Of a stretch of DNA of 64,000 nt, positions 61,845-64,000 are shown piece after piece (the stretch's first letter is position 1; every line of letters starts with the position of its first letter). The position numbers and the translations under genes were made by a program. The DNA is taken from positions 248,001 to 312,000 of the forward strand of contig NZ_JAFBBS010000001.1 of the NCBI RefSeq assembly GCF_016907315.1, given 5' to 3'. A model generated the notes under the pieces. That model was not told where the DNA came from. It made no database searches and saw only the letters and a program-made list of their open reading frames with translations. The stretch is from Microbacterium esteraromaticum (lineage in GTDB: Bacteria > Actinomycetota > Actinomycetes > Actinomycetales > Microbacteriaceae).

Positions 61845-63037
61845 TTGGTCACCGCCTCGAGCTCGGCCTCGAGGGCGGCGATCAGTTCGTCCTGCAGCGA
61901 GGGGATGCCGATGCGCTGCACGACCTCGGTGAGGAAGCCGAACACGACAAGGCGACGCGCCTCCTCCTCGGAGATGCCGCGCGCCTGCAGGTAGAACAGC
62001 TGCTCGTCGTCGAAGCGTCCCGTCGCGCTCGCGTGACCGGCGCCGGCGATGTCGCCGGTCTGGATCTCGAGGTTCGGGATCGAGTCGGCGCGGGCGCCCT
62101 CGGTGAGCACGAGGTTGCGGTTCGCCTCGTACGAGTCGGTGCCGGTGGCATCCGGTCCGATCAGCACGTCGCCGATCCACACGCTGTGCGCGCTCTCACC
62201 GTGCAGCGCGCCCTTGTAGAGCACGTCGCCGGTCGTGTGCGCGCCCTTGTGGTGCAGGTAGACCTGGCTCTCGAGGTGCTGGCCCGAATCCGCGAACGAC
62301 AGACCGTACAGGTAGCCGTGCGAACCGGTGCCGGCGAGCTCGACGTTCGGGTTCACTCGGACGACGCCGCCGCCGAGGCTGACGACGATGTGGGTGAGCT
62401 CGGCATCGCGGTCGACGCGAGCCTGGTGGGCGGCGGCGTGCACAGCATCGTCTTCCCAGCGCTGCACCGTCACGAGCTTCAGCTTCGCGCCGTCGCGCAC
62501 GATGATCTCGACGTTCTGCGCGTACTCTGCCGTGCCGCTGTGCTGCAGCACGACCGTCGCCACGCTGTGGCGTCCCGCCTCGATCACGAGATGCGCATCG
62601 GCTCGACCGCCGGTGCCGTCGATCGTGACGACGATCGGCTCGGCGACCTCTTCATCGGCGGGGATGCTCAGGTGCAGCGCCTCGCCGGCGCCCTGCCACG
62701 CGACGGCCGAGACGACGTCCTCGGGGACGAAGAACTCGCCGCGAGGAGCCGTGCCGTGTGCGAGCGGCGTGCTGACGTACTGCTCGTGGCTGAAGGCGTA
62801 GGTGACGCCCTCGCCCGCGTCAGCCGTCTCGAGGAGCGACTTCAGCTGTGCGATGGGCGTGTGCTTCCAGTTGACCTCGCGGCCCGTGGGGGCGCCGAAG
62901 TCCTGAGGGTCGAACGACCGCGGCCGCTCGGAGCGGGTCTGCACCGGCACGAAGCCGGCGTCTGCGACCTGCGCGGCAGGGTCGATGTGCGCGTTCGTCT
63001 GCGGCGCCAGCTCGGGCGCCTGTGTGGGGGCCGTCAT
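61841..63037 (-). CDS. sufD: SUF scaffold protein SufD
   Basis: The 398-residue protein has the SufD core, with SFADSGQHLESQVYLHHKG and GASATGRFDDEQLFYLQARGIS-like end. The ATG overlaps the sufB stop by one base (TGATG). It forms the scaffold with SufB and SufC. Confidence 0.96.
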   Translation of the reverse strand: MTAPTQAPELAPQTNAHIDPAAQVADAGFVPVQTRSERPRSFDPQDFGAPTGREVNWKHTPIAQLKSLLETADAGEGVTYAFSHEQYVSTPLAHGTAPRGEFFVPEDVVSAVAWQGAGEALHLSIPADEEVAEPIVVTIDGTGGRADAHLVIEAGRHSVATVVLQHSGTAEYAQNVEIIVRDGAKLKLVTVQRWEDDAVHAAAHQARVDRDAELTHIVVSLGGGVVRVNPNVELAGTGSHGYLYGLSFADSGQHLESQVYLHHKGAHTTGDVLYKGALHGESAHSVWIGDVLIGPDATGTDSYEANRNLVLTEGARADSIPNLEIQTGDIAGAGHASATGRFDDEQLFYLQARGISEEEARRLVVFGFLTEVVQRIGIPSLQDELIAALEAELEAVTK

Positions 63038-64000
63038 CAGCCGACCGATCCTTCCATGCCCATCTCGATGAGCTTGTTCAGTTCCATCGCGTACTCCATG
63101 GGCAGCTCGCGCGCGATCGGCTCGATGAACCCGCGCACGATCATCGCCATGGCCTCGGTCTCCTCGATGCCGCGGGACTGCAGATAGAAGAGCTGCTCCT
63201 CGCTGACCTTCGAGACCGTGGCCTCGTGGCCGAGCTGCACGTCGTCGACGCGGATGTCGATGGCCGGATACGTGTCGGAGCGCGACTGCGTGTCGACCAG
63301 CAGGGCATCGCACACCACCGAGTTGGCGGAGTGGTGCGCCGCCGCGTCCACGCGGACCTCGCCGCGGTAACCCGCACGACCGCCGCCACGGGCGATCGAC
63401 TTCGAGACGATCGACGACTGCGTGTACGGCGCCATGTGCACCATCTTCGCGCCGGCGTCCTGGTGCTGGCCGGGACCAGCGAACGCGACCGAGAGCGTCT
63501 CGCCCTTGGCGTGCTCGCCCATCAGGTAGATCGACGGGTACTTCATGGTCACCTTGGAGCCGATGTTGCCGTCGACCCACTCCATGGTCGCGCCCTCGTG
63601 GGCGACCGCGCGCTTGGTGACGAGGTTGTAGACGTTGCTCGACCAGTTCTGGATCGTGGTGTAGCGAACGCGGGCGTTCTTCTTCACGATGATCTCGACG
63701 ACGGCCGAGTGCAGCGAGTCCGACTTGTAGATCGGCGCGGTGCAGCCCTCGATGTAGTGCACGTAGCTGTCTTCATCGGCGATGATCAGCGTCCGCTCGA
63801 ACTGACCCATGTTCTCGGTGTTGATGCGGAAGTACGCCTGCAGCGGGATCTCGACGTGCACGCCCTTGGGCACGTACACGAACGACCCGCCCGACCACAC
63901 GGCGGTGTTCAGCGCTGCGAACTTGTTGTCTCCCGACGGGATGACGGTGCCGAAGTACTCCTCGAAGAACTCGGGGTGCTCGCGCAGCGCCGTGTCGGTG
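63037..64000 (-). CDS. sufB: SUF scaffold protein SufB (C-terminal part; N-terminus beyond window)
   Basis: The minus frame is open from the window edge. [38 protein letters not shown] and the end [19 protein letters not shown] are SufB. About 320 of some 470 residues are present. The operon therefore enters the window from the right; its sufR-type regulator, if any, lies outside. Confidence 0.96.
   Translation of the reverse strand, partial: TDTALREHPEFFEEYFGTVIPSGDNKFAALNTAVWSGGSFVYVPKGVHVEIPLQAYFRINTENMGQFERTLIIADEDSYVHYIEGCTAPIYKSDSLHSAVVEIIVKKNARVRYTTIQNWSSNVYNLVTKRAVAHEGATMEWVDGNIGSKVTMKYPSIYLMGEHAKGETLSVAFAGPGQHQDAGAKMVHMAPYTQSSIVSKSIARGGGRAGYRGEVRVDAAAHHSANSVVCDALLVDTQSRSDTYPAIDIRVDDVQLGHEATVSKVSEEQLFYLQSRGIEETEAMAMIVRGFIEPIARELPMEYAMELNKLIEMGMEGSVG

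Noticed and set aside
61841..63580. A longer sufD frame extending upstream of 63037
   Set aside because: The part before the ATG overlaps sufB in another frame and has no SufD similarity.

Overview
The window is a high-GC actinobacterial chromosome segment, most likely from a Microbacterium-type Microbacteriaceae. This rests on gene families rather than a marker gene: DUF3145, DUF3099, the PucR-type FasR regulator in front of fabD-fabH-acpP-fabF, homodimeric AceE, a SUF operon with a Rieske ferredoxin, a group II truncated haemoglobin, a ferrochelatase with extra cysteines, glgA/glgC, and type B L31. No prophage, CRISPR array or insertion sequence is visible. Almost every interval is filled by ordinary chromosomal genes.

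Layout. 1-4905: family A DNA polymerase (cut by the window edge), zinc-ribbon coiled-coil protein, YchJ-like protein, aldo/keto reductase, and a translationally coupled membrane acyltransferase and HExxH metalloprotease, then tRNA-Val. 5139-12753: aceE, fasR-like activator, fabD-fabH-acpP-fabF. 12824-15009: divergent YczE membrane protein and MocR regulator. 15171-20287: DUF3145, a probable iron-controlled 2-oxoglutarate oxygenase, divergent DUF262 protein coupled to an S33 peptidase, and a small acidic protein. 20384-24066: DUF72, BrkB-like, a second small acidic protein, and the divergent pair of haem-oxygenase-like diiron protein and CDGSH protein. 24300-26393: LuxR regulator with a non-canonical receiver, Tat-type secreted protein, a gene-poor stretch and a CAU-anticodon tRNA. 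26399-34179: gamma carbonic anhydrase, Dps, amidohydrolase with PaiB-like protein, AGCS symporter, Nei-type glycosylase, RpiB and ferrochelatase. 34317-41721: PepN, mscS-globin-FAD dehydrogenase operon, and an unknown gene divergent from TesB. 41731-47142: 4HBT thioesterase, EttA, lipoprotein, SSB paralogue, LysE, exonuclease, L31B. 47229-54061: ABC ATPase, glgA/glgC, serB, hydrolase, SDR, DUF3099-small protein-SURF1. 54100-64000: ABC-F, biotin ECF transporter bioY-bioM-bioN, MFS, MalY, sufT-sufC-Rieske-sufD-sufB (sufB cut by the edge).

The strongest new observation is regulatory. At least eighteen start codons have a TAnnnT hexamer ending exactly 6 or 7 nt upstream and generally no Shine-Dalgarno sequence, the signature of leaderless transcripts. 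It fixes several start codons. One such hexamer, at 40818-40825, is near-palindromic and appears to drive two divergent leaderless genes from a single -10 element. Other regulatory sites read here are a DtxR-like iron box over the promoter of the oxygenase gene, a dyad at the activator position of fabD, a direct repeat between YczE and MocR, and a BioQ-like operator in front of bioY.

Functionally, the fatty-acid block (fasR, fabD/H/acpP/F, fabG further away, TesB, biotin uptake) and the iron block (SUF, ferrochelatase, CDGSH with diiron protein, Dps, iron-boxed oxygenase) recur through the window. The least understood units are the iron-boxed oxygenase, the DUF262-S33 pair, the acyltransferase-metalloprotease pair and the Tat-secreted protein with its neighbouring LuxR regulator.
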